A DNA stretch of 32,775 bases from Bacillota bacterium (lineage in GTDB: Bacteria > Bacillota > SHA-98 > UBA4971), in contig JAAYXB010000087.1 of assembly GCA_012516125.1 (NCBI GenBank), positions 1-32,775 of the forward strand, given 5' to 3'. Shown here piece after piece: positions 9,216 through 18,188 of this stretch. The translations under genes were made by a program, and so were the position numbers. The first letter of the stretch is position 1. Each line of letters begins with the position of its first letter. The notes below the pieces were generated by a model, which was not told where the DNA came from, did no database searches, and was given only the letters and a program-made list of their open reading frames with translations.

Positions 9216-10042
9216 GCACGCATCACCCCCAAGCTACCTGTTCCCTCCAAGAGAGAAGCATCAGACCGACAGAACGGTCAAGCAGCGGATTTGAGCCCGT
9301 TTCTCGCGACGACCCAGATTTCGCAGGCAGAACATACCACGTCGTAGTGATTACCGATGGCTCGTGATCTCGTAGCCTCATAGAAGATCGCAACTTAAGG
9401 CTTTCGCAGTCTCTAGAACGTCCACAAACCGCATTATGACGCCGTCTGTCAAATCCTATATGCGGTACGCCGGTGATGAAAGTACCATAACGGGAAGGCG
9501 AGTAGTCCTCCATGACGGCCTGTGGCCTCGAGCATCCGAGAGATGAAGATGGCAACTATCCGGTAATCTCAAGGTGACACCGTTGGGCAGTGCTGAAGGG
9601 TAGGTATTACAAAACCGGGCTGCGTGCAGGGGATGACCTTTGGGAGTGCTTGTGCAGCAGTCTGTGTCGCGATCTGTTGATAATTTCGGCGACATGTCCG
9701 AATTCCCTGCAACGCCAGACGAAATCGGGGCACATGCGCCCGCGCGCCCTCGAGTGCTATCAGGCAGTACAAAGCGCCATCTTGCAGCACTGGTCGCCGC
9801 CAGCGGCTGCGCGCTGCGAAAAGAGTGCTTCAGCAAAGCAGTTCTGCAGCCAGGCCTGTCTTGATACGCCGTTCGAGGAGAACCCGACTAAGGAAAAGAT
9901 CTGGATTCTGTTGGCCATGCGCTTGTTAATCCCTACTACGAGGCGCGTCAGAAGACAGCAGACGAGACTGCTTCACTTGCTGTCCTCTGACGCGCCTTGT
10001 GCCGTCAACGAGACGGAGGGACATTGATGGGGTTGACAAGAA
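9216..10042. other. Gene-free region upstream of the giant ATPase gene
   Basis: No frame in these 827 bases shows a ribosome binding site with recognisable protein content, and the open frames present are short and mutually overlapping. The ATPase gene must be transcribed from here, but I found no convincing minus-strand promoter. The TGTCAA at 9447-9452 (TTGACA on the minus strand) has no -10 at proper distance. The only clear structure is the long hairpin at 9938-10000. Confidence 0.5.
9938..10000 (-). terminator. Long stem-loop downstream of the lipoprotein gene
   Basis: The arms at 9941-9960 and 9978-9997 pair over 20 bp with one mismatch (AGGCGCGTCAG.AGACAGCA on the left). The stem extends outward by about three more pairs, one of them a wobble, and the loop is 17 bases. 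It lies 43-105 bases past the stop of the minus-strand lipoprotein gene. No U tract follows, so it may act as a transcript-end stabiliser or be a decayed inverted repeat rather than a classical intrinsic terminator. Confidence 0.4.
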
Positions 10043-11638
10043 TCAGTATGAATACTGAACCCGGAACATCCAGACGTCGGATGCAGAAATCGCCATTGCG
10101 TCAGGTGACCACGTAGGCCCAGGTGGAATGGGTGGGTCTGGGGTTGACGCTATGGCCATGACATACCAGGCGTACAAGGTACCCGGATACAGTTGCTCAG
10201 CCGGCATGCCCGGAACAGTGTGCCAGTAGTCGCCATAGTACACGGAACTCTCATACCGGCTTGCGTAGCCTTGCCACATCAGCCGACCTGTAGTTTCATC
10301 CACGACCGTGATAAGGTAAAGCTCAGCGCCTGGCACGGGGGTCCAACTGAACAATGGAGTGGCTGACACGGATAGCCCGTGCGGCGGTCCTGTGAGAGAG
10401 ACTTTCGCCAGCGGGTACAGTGGGGTTGTAGCATCCGACGCACTTCTCAGGCCTTCCCCCGAGCGGTTGTATCCAGATACGTTGTACGAGACTGTGCTTC
10501 CAGGGCGTAGCGTCGGAGACCCGTCAAGCCAAAGCCACGCAATATCGGGGGGTAGAGGAACCGTGCCTGAATCGGGCGGTTGCGCGGGTGATTCTCCCAC
10601 GAACGCCCCGTCGCGATATACCTTGAACCCTGTCGCGGGAGGCGAGCCGGACGGTAGTAGCCAGCTAACCCCGCACGCCACCGCTGCGTCTGACCCAGCA
10701 GGCGTCCCGCGTGCTTGTACGCGCGAAGTTGACTCCCGTACGCTCTCAGCTAGTTTGAGTATCCTTGCCGCTGGCGCGGAGGATGCGGCCGATGATTGAT
10801 AGATGTGCGGCAAGACCAAGAGATCGAAAACGGAATAGTGGATGGTCGCAGCCTGAGCGGTCACGTTTGTGGGGGCGTAGGGGACTGAGCCGGGTACGGT
10901 GCCGTTATTCACCGTCACCGTAATTGACCTGCAACCAATGTTGCCACTGGTATCAAGGGCGATAGCCGTGACGACGTGTTCACCATCGTGCCATCCAGAC
11001 CCGGTGTGTGCTGAGTAGGTTTCCCACATGTATGTCCCCTGGACGACAGGCGTACCCTCAGGAGTCGCCTGAACTGCATACACAGGCAAGTTGTCTATGA
11101 GTAGAAGGACTCCTGCCATCCCGGCCCCATCATTGGCGTTCACGAAGACATACCCGGTACCCGACACGGGAGATGGACAGCTAATGGAGACTGTCGGAGC
11201 GACAGACTCTGTGATCGCAATCATTCCCCCGGGCTTCACCATTCTGAGCGCCACCTCAGTGGTCCTGTCGGCTTGCACATATACCCCGTATGCTATTGCA
11301 GAAGCCCACCCGTGCTTCGTCACCAAGATGTCGTAAGTTCCCGGGGCTACACCTGAGAGTGTGAACTCCCCAACGTGATTGGTGGTCGCCACCTTGCTGG
11401 TTCCGACGAGGCTAACAGAAGCACCCTCAACACCCGGCCCGGAAGTCAATAAACCGGCGTTAGCTCGGAATTCATATGCTGCGTCGATCTCCGTGACGTA
11501 CCCTTTGATGACCCCCACTGTCGGAGTTGCTCCGCCGCCCCCGCCAAAACAGCCGGCAACGGACATAGCTGTCACAAGCACTCCCACACAGGCGATGAGC
11601 AAGATAGACAAGGTCCTCCATGACGTGCGTAAACCCAT
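10043..11638 (-). CDS. Surface lipoprotein with carboxypeptidase-regulatory-like and Ig/FnIII-like domains
   Basis: A lipoprotein of 531 residues. The N-terminus has Arg residues, a hydrophobic core (LSILLIACVGVLVTAMSV) and a lipobox ending VAGC with C30, followed by a Gly-rich spacer, so it should be lipid-anchored outside the membrane. Residues about 42-135 resemble a carboxypeptidase-regulatory-like or PEGA-type beta domain (GYVTEID, EGASVSLVGTSKVATTNHVGEFTLSGVAPGTYDI is the pattern, split here by function). An Ig-like domain follows (about 145-250, containing ALDTSGNIG), then one or two FnIII-like modules (GFKVYRDGAFVGES; LFSWTPVPGAELYLI). There are no catalytic motifs. The start is supported by GAGAGGAGG about 10 bases upstream. 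It stands alone, with gene-free DNA on both sides. The function is unknown; adhesion or carbohydrate contact is the usual guess for such domains. Confidence 0.75.
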   Translation of the reverse strand: MGLRTSWRTLSILLIACVGVLVTAMSVAGCFGGGGGATPTVGVIKGYVTEIDAAYEFRANAGLLTSGPGVEGASVSLVGTSKVATTNHVGEFTLSGVAPGTYDILVTKHGWASAIAYGVYVQADRTTEVALRMVKPGGMIAITESVAPTVSISCPSPVSGTGYVFVNANDGAGMAGVLLLIDNLPVYAVQATPEGTPVVQGTYMWETYSAHTGSGWHDGEHVVTAIALDTSGNIGCRSITVTVNNGTVPGSVPYAPTNVTAQAATIHYSVFDLLVLPHIYQSSAASSAPAARILKLAESVRESTSRVQARGTPAGSDAAVACGVSWLLPSGSPPATGFKVYRDGAFVGESPAQPPDSGTVPLPPDIAWLWLDGSPTLRPGSTVSYNVSGYNRSGEGLRSASDATTPLYPLAKVSLTGPPHGLSVSATPLFSWTPVPGAELYLITVVDETTGRLMWQGYASRYESSVYYGDYWHTVPGMPAEQLYPGTLYAWYVMAIASTPDPPIPPGPTWSPDAMAISASDVWMFRVQYSY

Positions 11639-11713
11639 GTGCGTCTTGCCTCCTCTCTAGGACTTGCGTGCGGAAACTGAGGTCCGGGAAGGCGCACTGC
11701 CTTCACTTCACGG

Positions 11714-11761
11714 GACGAGCAACGACCAGGACGAACAACGACCAAGACGGGCAACGATCAA
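11714..11761. repeat. Three tandem copies of a 16-bp repeat
   Basis: GACGAGCAACGACCAG, GACGAACAACGACCAA and GACGGGCAACGATCAA lie head to tail, 76 bases upstream of the lipoprotein start. The position fits protein-binding iterons in front of that gene, but simple slippage is equally possible. Confidence 0.7.
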
Positions 11762-11960
11762 GAAACGCAGACGCCCGAGCACCAAGATCGAAGTGGGCTA
11801 GAGTAGGCTTTCGCCGCGCCACTAGTGCGACTGTTGCTCTGAGCTTGGCATGGTGTTAGTATCAAGGCTTAGTTGTCGCTGGTAGACAAGAATGGTGGAA
11901 CAGTCTGAGGGTCTGTAGAGCGACCGTTTGTAAGAGGGGGACGTACAAGAACAAGCACCA

Positions 11961-12076
11961 GAGACTGTTGACGATTCCCACATTCTGTCATTCTGTCACC
12001 GCGGTCTGCTTGAGTTCCGCAAAACCGCCGCTGTGCTCTGCCAAACTGGCAACTGCTGGCGAACTTCAACAGTCTC
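11961..12076. mobile_element. 116-bp MITE-like element with 11-bp terminal inverted repeats
   Basis: The element starts with GAGACTGTTGA (11961-11971) and ends with its exact reverse complement TCAACAGTCTC (12066-12076). It is too short to code for a transposase. An internal stretch (about 12022-12057, minus strand) closely matches 28733-28769 elsewhere in the window, where the same GAGACTGTTGA end also occurs at 28697. I infer a non-autonomous element or the joined ends of a deleted insertion sequence. No target-site duplication is obvious. Confidence 0.5.
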
Positions 12077-12483
12077 GCAACAGATTACTTAGTAGTGCCT
12101 GGCCACGGAAGGCCAAGCCCCCCGGGACGTCTCTCGGCAATATGCACCCACATCTATGCCGCTGCACTTGCATCGCTCTGCTTAAGAATACGCGGGCTAC
12201 CGGCCCTGGAATCACCTCCTATCCCTGCGGTCTTTTGACGACTGTTGCCGTGCAATGATTTATTCGGCGCAGCTTTCCAGGCTCCTGCCTAATGTGCCGG
12301 GCCCTTCCATAAAACCATTTGCTATGCGCGCGTACCTCTCGCCTCACACACCCTCTCGCGCCTATCCGCGGTGTGATAGGATCGCAGATGAGTTCCTCGC
12401 TGCCGTCTGCACCTGACTACGTGACGAGGGGCTGGCCTGACGAGAATAGGCGCAAGCGTAGTCCCGGCACCCGTCTGGACCAC

Positions 12484-12585
12484 TCCACGCGTAGGTTTCC
12501 GGCCGCCTCCCACATCATCGTAGGCGGTAACACGCACACGTTCCACGACGAGCGCACGCTCCTTGTGGCTCTGCTGCCCGGCTTC
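12484..12585 (+). pseudogene. C-terminal fragment of a DUF4143-type AAA ATPase gene
   Basis: This stretch translates to TRRFPAASHIIVGGNTH followed by FHDERTLLVALLPGF. It matches the last 34 residues of the intact ATPase at 26643-28064 (TRRFSPDARIIVSRDTH, then LHDERTLVVPLRLFLG). No upstream part of such a gene is present, so it is a relic of a second copy. There is no start site. Confidence 0.6.
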
Positions 12586-12634
12586 AAGACCGCGCACACG
12601 AATCCGCGCCGCCGCAGGTCTTTGCGACCGTTGG

Positions 12635-12775
12635 CTATGCATCAACGGGTCGACCCCTGCGGAGGATCTCGTCGTACAGGAATTGGCCGCGGCTTGCCTT
12701 ACGGTACTCGTCCAGCGAATAAGGCCGCGGTGATCGGAACGGGAACAGTCCGCACACGAAGGCATTACCCGAGTA
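12635..12775 (-). pseudogene. Unidentified short coding relic downstream of the AOR gene
   Basis: One minus-strand frame overlapping the end of the AOR gene reads AYSGNAFVCGLFPFRS, then PYSLDEYRKASRGQFLYDEI and LRRGRPVDA before a TAG at 12635-12637. The composition is protein-like and the ending resembles small nucleotidyltransferase-type proteins, but no start codon or full domain is present. It may be a relic or chance. Confidence 0.25.
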
Positions 12776-14651
12776 AGCCGTCAACCCATCCGATTCCAAG
12801 CTCTTCAAGCTTTGGGCACAGCGGTCTGCCGGTTGCCGGCTCCCAACCGCTCATGCCGTAGTATAGTCTCTTTGCGCTGTCCAGAGCGGCACCAGAGATC
12901 CCGGGGTTCGTGCGCTCGCCTGCGGAAGCCTCGAGTAACCGTTGTGGGAGCTGGTCATCTGTACTCCTGAATCCCTCTCTGTAATTGAAGGCCCTGGCCA
13001 TACACGAAGCGCGTTCCCCTGCTTTCATGAGTTCCCACAGGCTGAAATCCCATCCGGTAACGGCCCTGACAACATCGACTACCATGGTTATCGGCATAAG
13101 GCCCCTCGGGGCAATACCAAAGAAACAACCAGACAGTGCTTTTAACGCGTTCCAGAACGTCTCTAGGTAGAAGTAGTACCTGACTTTGCCCGCGTCGAGG
13201 CACAAGGGGTCCACTGCATGAAGAAGTCCGAGAGGGGAGACTTCCTGAACCGCTAACATCCCCTCCTTGGCAAAGAGCGTGTCATGCGCCGCTGTCATAT
13301 GGTCTGCGCCATGTTCTGCGACCGCATACCCCAAACCTACCCCGACCTTGCCTCTCGGGTCGTGCATCGGCAATTCAACGCCCTTGACGTGGAGCGCAAA
13401 CGCCTCGCTTCCGCGCCCGATCTCTGCCGCGGCCCTTCTCGTGCCTTCGCCTAGCAGCTTGCCTATGCCCTCTCTCCGGGCTATCATCCTCAGGAGTTGG
13501 AGAGCCGCCTGCCCGTTGCCGAATCTCAGGTCTAGGCCCTCAACATCGGATTGTCCCAGTATCCCTCGCTCGAAGCATTCCATGGCAAACGCCACGCTCA
13601 TCCCCGCCGAGATTGTGTCGAGGCCGGCCCGATTGCATATCTTGTGCGCTTCGATGGCTATCGATGGGTCCGAAACGCCCAGGTTCGACCCGAAAGCAGC
13701 GATTGTTTCGTACTCGGGCAAGCCGTACATCTCATCGTCAGGCGAACCGTGAGGAATCTTCTTGCATCTCACGGGACAAGCAAAGCAGCCCTGTCTCTCG
13801 GCAATCGTCTTTTCGAAGGCCTCCCCGCTCAGTTTCTCCCATCCTTCAAACGATCCTTCCCTGAAGTTCCTGGTCGGCAATGTGCCTGTAGCATTTGCGG
13901 GAGCCAACACGGCGGGTGTGCCCATTTCGTACAACAGGCGACTCATAGGGTTTACCATCACCTGGGAGGCGTACCATTTGGCGATTCTCGTGACCGCCTC
14001 AGGATCCTTGAGTTGCACGTTCTGTCGTCCGCTTACGGCCACCGCCTTCAGCCTCTTCGAGCCCATCACCGCGCCCATTCCGCACCTACCGGCGGCGTGC
14101 AGGCGGTCCGCGATAATGCATGAATACCTGACGCCCGCCTCGCCGGCGGGACCGATCGATGCAACGCTCGCCAAGGGCTGCTTAATCTCGGAACGTATCG
14201 CTCCCTCGGTCTCAGCCGTATCGAGTCCCCACAGATGGACTGCCGGTCGGATCTCGACGATGCCGTCGTGCAACCAGAGGTACACCGGCTGTTCGGAACG
14301 CCCCTCGATGACAACGGCGTCAAAGCCCGCGAACTTGAGCCTCGGTCCCCAGTATCCCCCGGCCTCGGATTCGCCATAGCCTCCAGTCAGAGGGGACTTG
14401 GCAGCCACCGTGAATCTCGCAAACGCAGGCACAGGAGCCCCAACGACTACGCTGACTGCGAATACCAGGTGGTTCTGTGGAGCGAACGCATCAATCCGGC
14501 CCTTCTGTTCCCGCAGGAGGTAGTACAGGGCGATGCCCTTGCCCCCCAGGTAGGTCCGGTAAAACCCTTCGTCAAGTCCTTCATAGGTGACCTTGCGCGT
14601 ACTGAGATCAACCCTGGCAATCCGTCCTGCAAAACCGTATCCCATGGCCAT
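12765..14651 (-). CDS. Aldehyde:ferredoxin oxidoreductase (tungsten AOR family)
   Basis: Members oxidise aldehydes to carboxylic acids with ferredoxin as electron acceptor, using a tungsten (or molybdenum) bis-pterin cofactor and a [4Fe-4S] cluster in the cytoplasm. The protein has 628 residues; the family norm is about 600. It opens with GYGFAGRIARVDL and YLGGKGIALYYLL, typical of the family. The AAGRCGMGAVMGSKRLKA motif (186-203) is diagnostic. The cluster ligands are visible as C289, C292 and C296 (CFACPVRC) plus C509 (LSGCFFG). The start at 14651 follows GAGG, six bases after the E2 stop, so it is the last gene of the operon. The substrate cannot be read from sequence; an aldehyde or acid derived from the oxoacid handled by the neighbouring dehydrogenase is the natural guess. 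The reverse reaction, acid reduction, is also known in the family. Confidence 0.93.
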   Translation of the reverse strand: MAMGYGFAGRIARVDLSTRKVTYEGLDEGFYRTYLGGKGIALYYLLREQKGRIDAFAPQNHLVFAVSVVVGAPVPAFARFTVAAKSPLTGGYGESEAGGYWGPRLKFAGFDAVVIEGRSEQPVYLWLHDGIVEIRPAVHLWGLDTAETEGAIRSEIKQPLASVASIGPAGEAGVRYSCIIADRLHAAGRCGMGAVMGSKRLKAVAVSGRQNVQLKDPEAVTRIAKWYASQVMVNPMSRLLYEMGTPAVLAPANATGTLPTRNFREGSFEGWEKLSGEAFEKTIAERQGCFACPVRCKKIPHGSPDDEMYGLPEYETIAAFGSNLGVSDPSIAIEAHKICNRAGLDTISAGMSVAFAMECFERGILGQSDVEGLDLRFGNGQAALQLLRMIARREGIGKLLGEGTRRAAAEIGRGSEAFALHVKGVELPMHDPRGKVGVGLGYAVAEHGADHMTAAHDTLFAKEGMLAVQEVSPLGLLHAVDPLCLDAGKVRYYFYLETFWNALKALSGCFFGIAPRGLMPITMVVDVVRAVTGWDFSLWELMKAGERASCMARAFNYREGFRSTDDQLPQRLLEASAGERTNPGISGAALDSAKRLYYGMSGWEPATGRPLCPKLEELGIGWVDGLLG

Positions 14652-14657
14652 GATACC

Positions 14658-15905
14658 TCACAGAAGTAGCCTGCACGGACGCTCTAGGAGTTCCTTGACT
14701 GTTCCGAGAAAACTCGCTGCCGGTGCCCCATCTACTAAACGGTGATCGAACGAAAGGCTCAGGTGCATCATGCTTCGGACCGCGATCCCACCTTGCCAGA
14801 CGGCGGGCTTCTGGGTGATGCGCCCTATGCCCAGGATGGCGCATTCGGGGAGGTTGATGATGGGGGTGAAAACCTCCACCCCATACATGCCCAGATTCGT
14901 CACTGTAAACGTGCCGCCGGTGACCTCGTCCGCCGTCAGGTTCCCGGCACGCGCCTTAGCGGCCAGGTCTTTCAGTTTGCAATCGATCTCCAGCAAAGTC
15001 ATGCGGTCGGCGTGCTTTATCACGGGCACTATGAGCCCCTCTTCTACGTCGACGGCTACGCCTATATTGACATCCGCAATGACCTCAATGCCGTCACCGG
15101 CCAGCCTACAGTTGATATCTGGGTGCACTCGTATCGCGGTGGCAACGGCTTTCACAATCAAGCTGGTATAGGAGAAACTCGAGAGGCTCTGTAAGCCGCT
15201 CAGTGTACCGTCGCTCGCAAGTTGCTCACGAAGGCGAACGGCGTCTGTCATGTCGACCTCCGTGGACAGCGTTACGTGAGCAGCAGTGTGCTTACTTTCA
15301 GCCATATGCTCAAAGATCGACTTGCGCATGCCGGATAGCGGCCTCACCTTGACCAGAGCCCCGGTAGCTTCCTTCTGGCCGGATTCCAGAGGTGCACTCT
15401 TCTTCTGCTTCCTAACGTATTCCTCGACATCGTGTCTGACTATCCTGCCGTCGGGACCCGTCCCCTTGATCGACAGAAGTTCTGCCTCGCCGAGCCCATG
15501 CTCTTTCGCAGCAAGCCTCGCGGCAGGAGAAATCCTGACGACTCGCGCATCGCGCATGGCTCTAGACTCGGGTGCCTGTGCCCCCTGAGCGGTCGGTGGA
15601 GCTGTTTCACGCTCGGGCTCAACCCGGAGAGAACCGGGTGGAGCGAAGGCATCACTTATGTCTTCCCCTGGCTGCGCTATAACTGCGATAGCCTCCGTAA
15701 TGGGGACGACATCCCCTTCCTGCCGCAGGATCTTGGCGAGGATCCCTTGGGCTGGCGACTCTATGTGCATTGTAACCTTGTCGGTCATTATCTCGACAAG
15801 GGGTTCTCCTTCCTCGACAGGATCACCCTCGTGCTTAAGCCAAGTGACTATGGTTCCCTCCGTCATGGTCAATCCGAGCTTGGGCATGATCACCTTCGTT
15901 GCCAC
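14658..15905 (-). CDS. Dihydrolipoamide acyltransferase (E2) of a 2-oxoacid/acetoin dehydrogenase complex
   Basis: E2 transfers the acyl group from lipoamide to CoA and forms the core of the complex. The 415-residue protein has one lipoyl domain at the N-terminus with the lipoylated lysine in EIMTDKVTMHIESP. A peripheral subunit-binding domain follows (VRISPAARLAAKEHGL, then GPDGRIVRHDVEEYV). The C-terminal catalytic domain carries the HxxxDG motif in SFDHRLVDGAP. I chose the GTG at 15905 because GGGGGTG lies seven bases upstream and the protein then begins with the standard ATKVIMPKLG. A longer frame to 15974 would add residues unlike any E2. It lies 55 bases after E1 beta and six before AOR. 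Whether the acyl group is acetyl, branched-chain or acetoin-derived cannot be told from these motifs. Confidence 0.9.
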   Translation of the reverse strand: MATKVIMPKLGLTMTEGTIVTWLKHEGDPVEEGEPLVEIMTDKVTMHIESPAQGILAKILRQEGDVVPITEAIAVIAQPGEDISDAFAPPGSLRVEPERETAPPTAQGAQAPESRAMRDARVVRISPAARLAAKEHGLGEAELLSIKGTGPDGRIVRHDVEEYVRKQKKSAPLESGQKEATGALVKVRPLSGMRKSIFEHMAESKHTAAHVTLSTEVDMTDAVRLREQLASDGTLSGLQSLSSFSYTSLIVKAVATAIRVHPDINCRLAGDGIEVIADVNIGVAVDVEEGLIVPVIKHADRMTLLEIDCKLKDLAAKARAGNLTADEVTGGTFTVTNLGMYGVEVFTPIINLPECAILGIGRITQKPAVWQGGIAVRSMMHLSLSFDHRLVDGAPAASFLGTVKELLERPCRLLL

Positions 15906-15960
15906 TGCCGCGCACCCCCTCTGCAAATCCAATGGATTCCCAAGCGTGACGTGAACGCTG

Positions 15961-16944
15961 TTACCCGTCCACAACCCTTCTTACAGCCGAAACGATGTCG
16001 GCTTCGCTCGGGATCACCCAGTCTTCGAGCGTCTTGGAATACGGGATCGGAGTGTCCGCCGCCGCCACCCTCAAAACCGGCGCATCCAGGTAATCGAAAG
16101 CCTCTTCCACGACACGGGCTACCACCTCCGCGCCGAATCCGCCGGTTTTGCATGCCTCATGGACGACCACACACCTTCCGGTCCTCTTCACCGACTCCAC
16201 GATTGTTTCGGTGTCGAGCGGTCTCAGCGTTCTAACGTCCACAACTTCTGCGGCAATGCCGTCTTCCGCAAGTATCTCCGCGGCCGACAGGGCCTTTCTC
16301 ACCATCAGAGACCAGGTTACAATGGTGACGTCCGACCCCTTTCGTTTGATGTCGGCCTTCCCGATGGGGACAAGGTATTCCTGGCCCTCGTCTGGTACCT
16401 CCCCCTTGGTAGCGTAGAGGAGTTTGTGCTCGATGAAGATGATCGGGTTATTGTCCCTAATGGAACTCTTCAGAAGGCCCTTTGCATCATAAGGTGAGGA
16501 GGGCATCACAACCAGGAGCCCGGGTACGTGGGCGTACCATGCTTCGAGGCTCTGGGAATGCTGGGCTGCGTTTCCCCTGCCCGCACCTCCTTGAGTTCTG
16601 AGGACCAACGGAACGCACGTCTTCCCGCCTGTCATAAAGCGCAGCTTTGCAGCCTGGTTCACGATTTGGTCCATGGCTATGGTGGAGAAGTCCACATACA
16701 TGATTTCCGCGACCGGTCGCAGACCCGTTAGCGCTGCACCGATAGCCGCGCCCACAAAGCCCGCCTCCGAAATGGGAGTATTTCTCACACGCTCGGGCCC
16801 GAACTCTTCCATGAGGCCTTTGGTAACGGAGAACGCACCACCATGAATCCCGATGTCCTCTCCGATGAGTATGACAGATTCGTCCCGCTTCATCTCCTCC
16901 CGGAGAGCTTCCCGCAGTGCCTGCGCATAGGTTATCTCTCGCAT
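15961..16944 (-). CDS. TPP-dependent dehydrogenase E1 component, beta subunit
   Basis: This 327-residue protein matches E1 beta of pyruvate, branched-chain 2-oxoacid or acetoin dehydrogenases. It begins [18 protein letters not shown] and contains VILIGEDIG, the [18 protein letters not shown] segment, [19 protein letters not shown], and the transketolase C-terminal part with [11 protein letters not shown] and a [10 protein letters not shown] ending. With the alpha subunit it forms the thiamine-diphosphate enzyme that decarboxylates or cleaves the substrate and acylates lipoyl-E2. I chose the ATG at 16944, with TGGAGG about 10 bases upstream. An open extension to 17061 adds a 39-residue sequence with no family resemblance. 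The 226 bases between E1 alpha and this gene contain no gene or obvious regulatory motif. Confidence 0.9.
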   Translation of the reverse strand: MREITYAQALREALREEMKRDESVILIGEDIGIHGGAFSVTKGLMEEFGPERVRNTPISEAGFVGAAIGAALTGLRPVAEIMYVDFSTIAMDQIVNQAAKLRFMTGGKTCVPLVLRTQGGAGRGNAAQHSQSLEAWYAHVPGLLVVMPSSPYDAKGLLKSSIRDNNPIIFIEHKLLYATKGEVPDEGQEYLVPIGKADIKRKGSDVTIVTWSLMVRKALSAAEILAEDGIAAEVVDVRTLRPLDTETIVESVKRTGRCVVVHEACKTGGFGAEVVARVVEEAFDYLDAPVLRVAAADTPIPYSKTLEDWVIPSEADIVSAVRRVVDG

Positions 16945-17170
16945 GTTGCTAGGCCTCCATATAATGTTCAGTGCTGCTTTCAGAATCATCGACGGTTGCC
17001 GTTTCCGTCCTGCATCGGCGGCTCCAGCAGACCGCCATGGAGGACTACCCCGAAAGTGCACAGTCCATGCCGCGTTGGTACCCGCAAACGCCCAGTATGG
17101 TCAACTGCTTTCGCAGATGCCAAATATGAGGCAGAGACCGCGTACAAACGTACCAAAGTAGCACTAGGAG

Positions 17171-18127
17171 CTATGCGTAGATGTCGTTGAGCATGTCCTG
17201 TGGACTCGGGTCCGGGCTCTCGAGGGCGAAGCGTACGGCGTCTTCGACCTCGGCTCGCACTTCGTCCTCGATTGCCGCCAACTCCTCCGCGCTGGCAACC
17301 TTACTTTCGATTAGCTTGGCCCGAAATCTCGTGATCGGATCCCTGGCCGCCCATTCCTCGACCTCTTGTTTCGACCGGTAGAGGCAGGGATCGCCCCTGA
17401 AATGACCGTCCATGCGGTAGGTCACTGCTTCTATCAGAGTCGGTCCCCCGCCGCCCCTAGCGCGAGCGCATGCCTCACGTGCCGCCTCGTACACAGCAAG
17501 CACGTCATTACCGTCGACACAGCAGCCCGGCACACCGTAACCCGCAGCCCGATCCACTACATGCTCTATCGCAAACGCATCACGAAAGGGGGTGGACAAC
17601 GCGTATAGGTTGTTTTCGCAGACGAATATGGCGGGCACCTTCCACACCGCTGCGAGGTTTAGTGCTTCGTGGAAGATCCCCTGGTTAACAGCTCCGTCCC
17701 CGAAAAAGCACACCGACACCCGTCCGTTCTTCAGGTACTTAGCTGAGAATGCCGCCCCGACTGCAATTGCTATGCCCCCACCTACGATTCCGTTGGCACC
17801 CAGGATTCCGCTGCCAAAGTCGGCGATGTGCATCGAACCACCGCGACCTTTACAGTATCCCGTCGCCTTTCCCAAGAGCTCTGCCATCATCTCTCGCAGG
17901 CGTCCGCCCTTCGCAATGCAGTGCCCGTGCCCACGGTGAGTGCTCACTACATAGTCTCCAGGCTCAAGAGCAGAACATACCCCAACAGCTACGGCCTCCT
18001 GGCCTATGTACAGGTGGATCGAACCTCGCACAGCGTCTCTCGTGAAGAGGTCTCCGGCCTTGTGCTCAAACTGCCGGATTGCCAACATGTACCTATACAT
18101 TCGCAGCATCTTCTCCCGCGATTCCAA
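17171..18127 (-). CDS. TPP-dependent dehydrogenase E1 component, alpha subunit
   Basis: E1 alpha carries the thiamine-diphosphate site. The signature GDGAVNQGIFHEALN continues to VCENN, the GDG-X(25-30)-NN motif, at about residues 142-172. RQFEHKAGDLF, IGQEAVAVGVCSAL and THRGHGHCIAKG are typical of the AcoA/PdhA/BkdA group, as is the C-terminal loop with YRMDGHFRGDP. The TTG at 18127 is my start because GGGAGGG precedes it by about six bases. The ATGs at 18163 and 18109 are alternatives. It directly follows livF (61-base gap) and precedes E1 beta. The short MHIADF-GSGILGANGIVGGG region resembles acetoin-type enzymes more than classic pyruvate dehydrogenase, but that is an impression. No E3 gene accompanies it. 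Confidence 0.9.
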   Translation of the reverse strand: MESREKMLRMYRYMLAIRQFEHKAGDLFTRDAVRGSIHLYIGQEAVAVGVCSALEPGDYVVSTHRGHGHCIAKGGRLREMMAELLGKATGYCKGRGGSMHIADFGSGILGANGIVGGGIAIAVGAAFSAKYLKNGRVSVCFFGDGAVNQGIFHEALNLAAVWKVPAIFVCENNLYALSTPFRDAFAIEHVVDRAAGYGVPGCCVDGNDVLAVYEAAREACARARGGGGPTLIEAVTYRMDGHFRGDPCLYRSKQEVEEWAARDPITRFRAKLIESKVASAEELAAIEDEVRAEVEDAVRFALESPDPSPQDMLNDIYA

Positions 18128-18188
18128 AGCATTCCCTCCCTTGCAGGGCAAGTAACGCAGCACATCTGGTCTCTAGCACGTCCGCAAA

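Larger units (their letters stand above)
11639..12483. other. Non-coding debris region between lipoprotein gene and DUF4143 fragment
   Basis: Apart from the 16-bp triple repeat (11714-11761) and the MITE-like element (11961-12076), I see no gene in this stretch. The open frames are short and lack ribosome binding sites. Confidence 0.5.

Noticed and set aside
9590-10027. 145-residue plus-strand open frame in the gene-free region
   Set aside because: Poor composition, no ribosome binding site, and it runs through the long hairpin.
12319-12861. 180-residue plus-strand open frame as a gene
   Set aside because: Only about 34 residues resemble a known family (DUF4143 C-terminus); the rest overlaps the AOR gene end and has no start signal.
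16945-17061. Upstream extension of E1 beta
   Set aside because: The added 39 residues do not resemble the family, and a ribosome binding site precedes the ATG at 16944.
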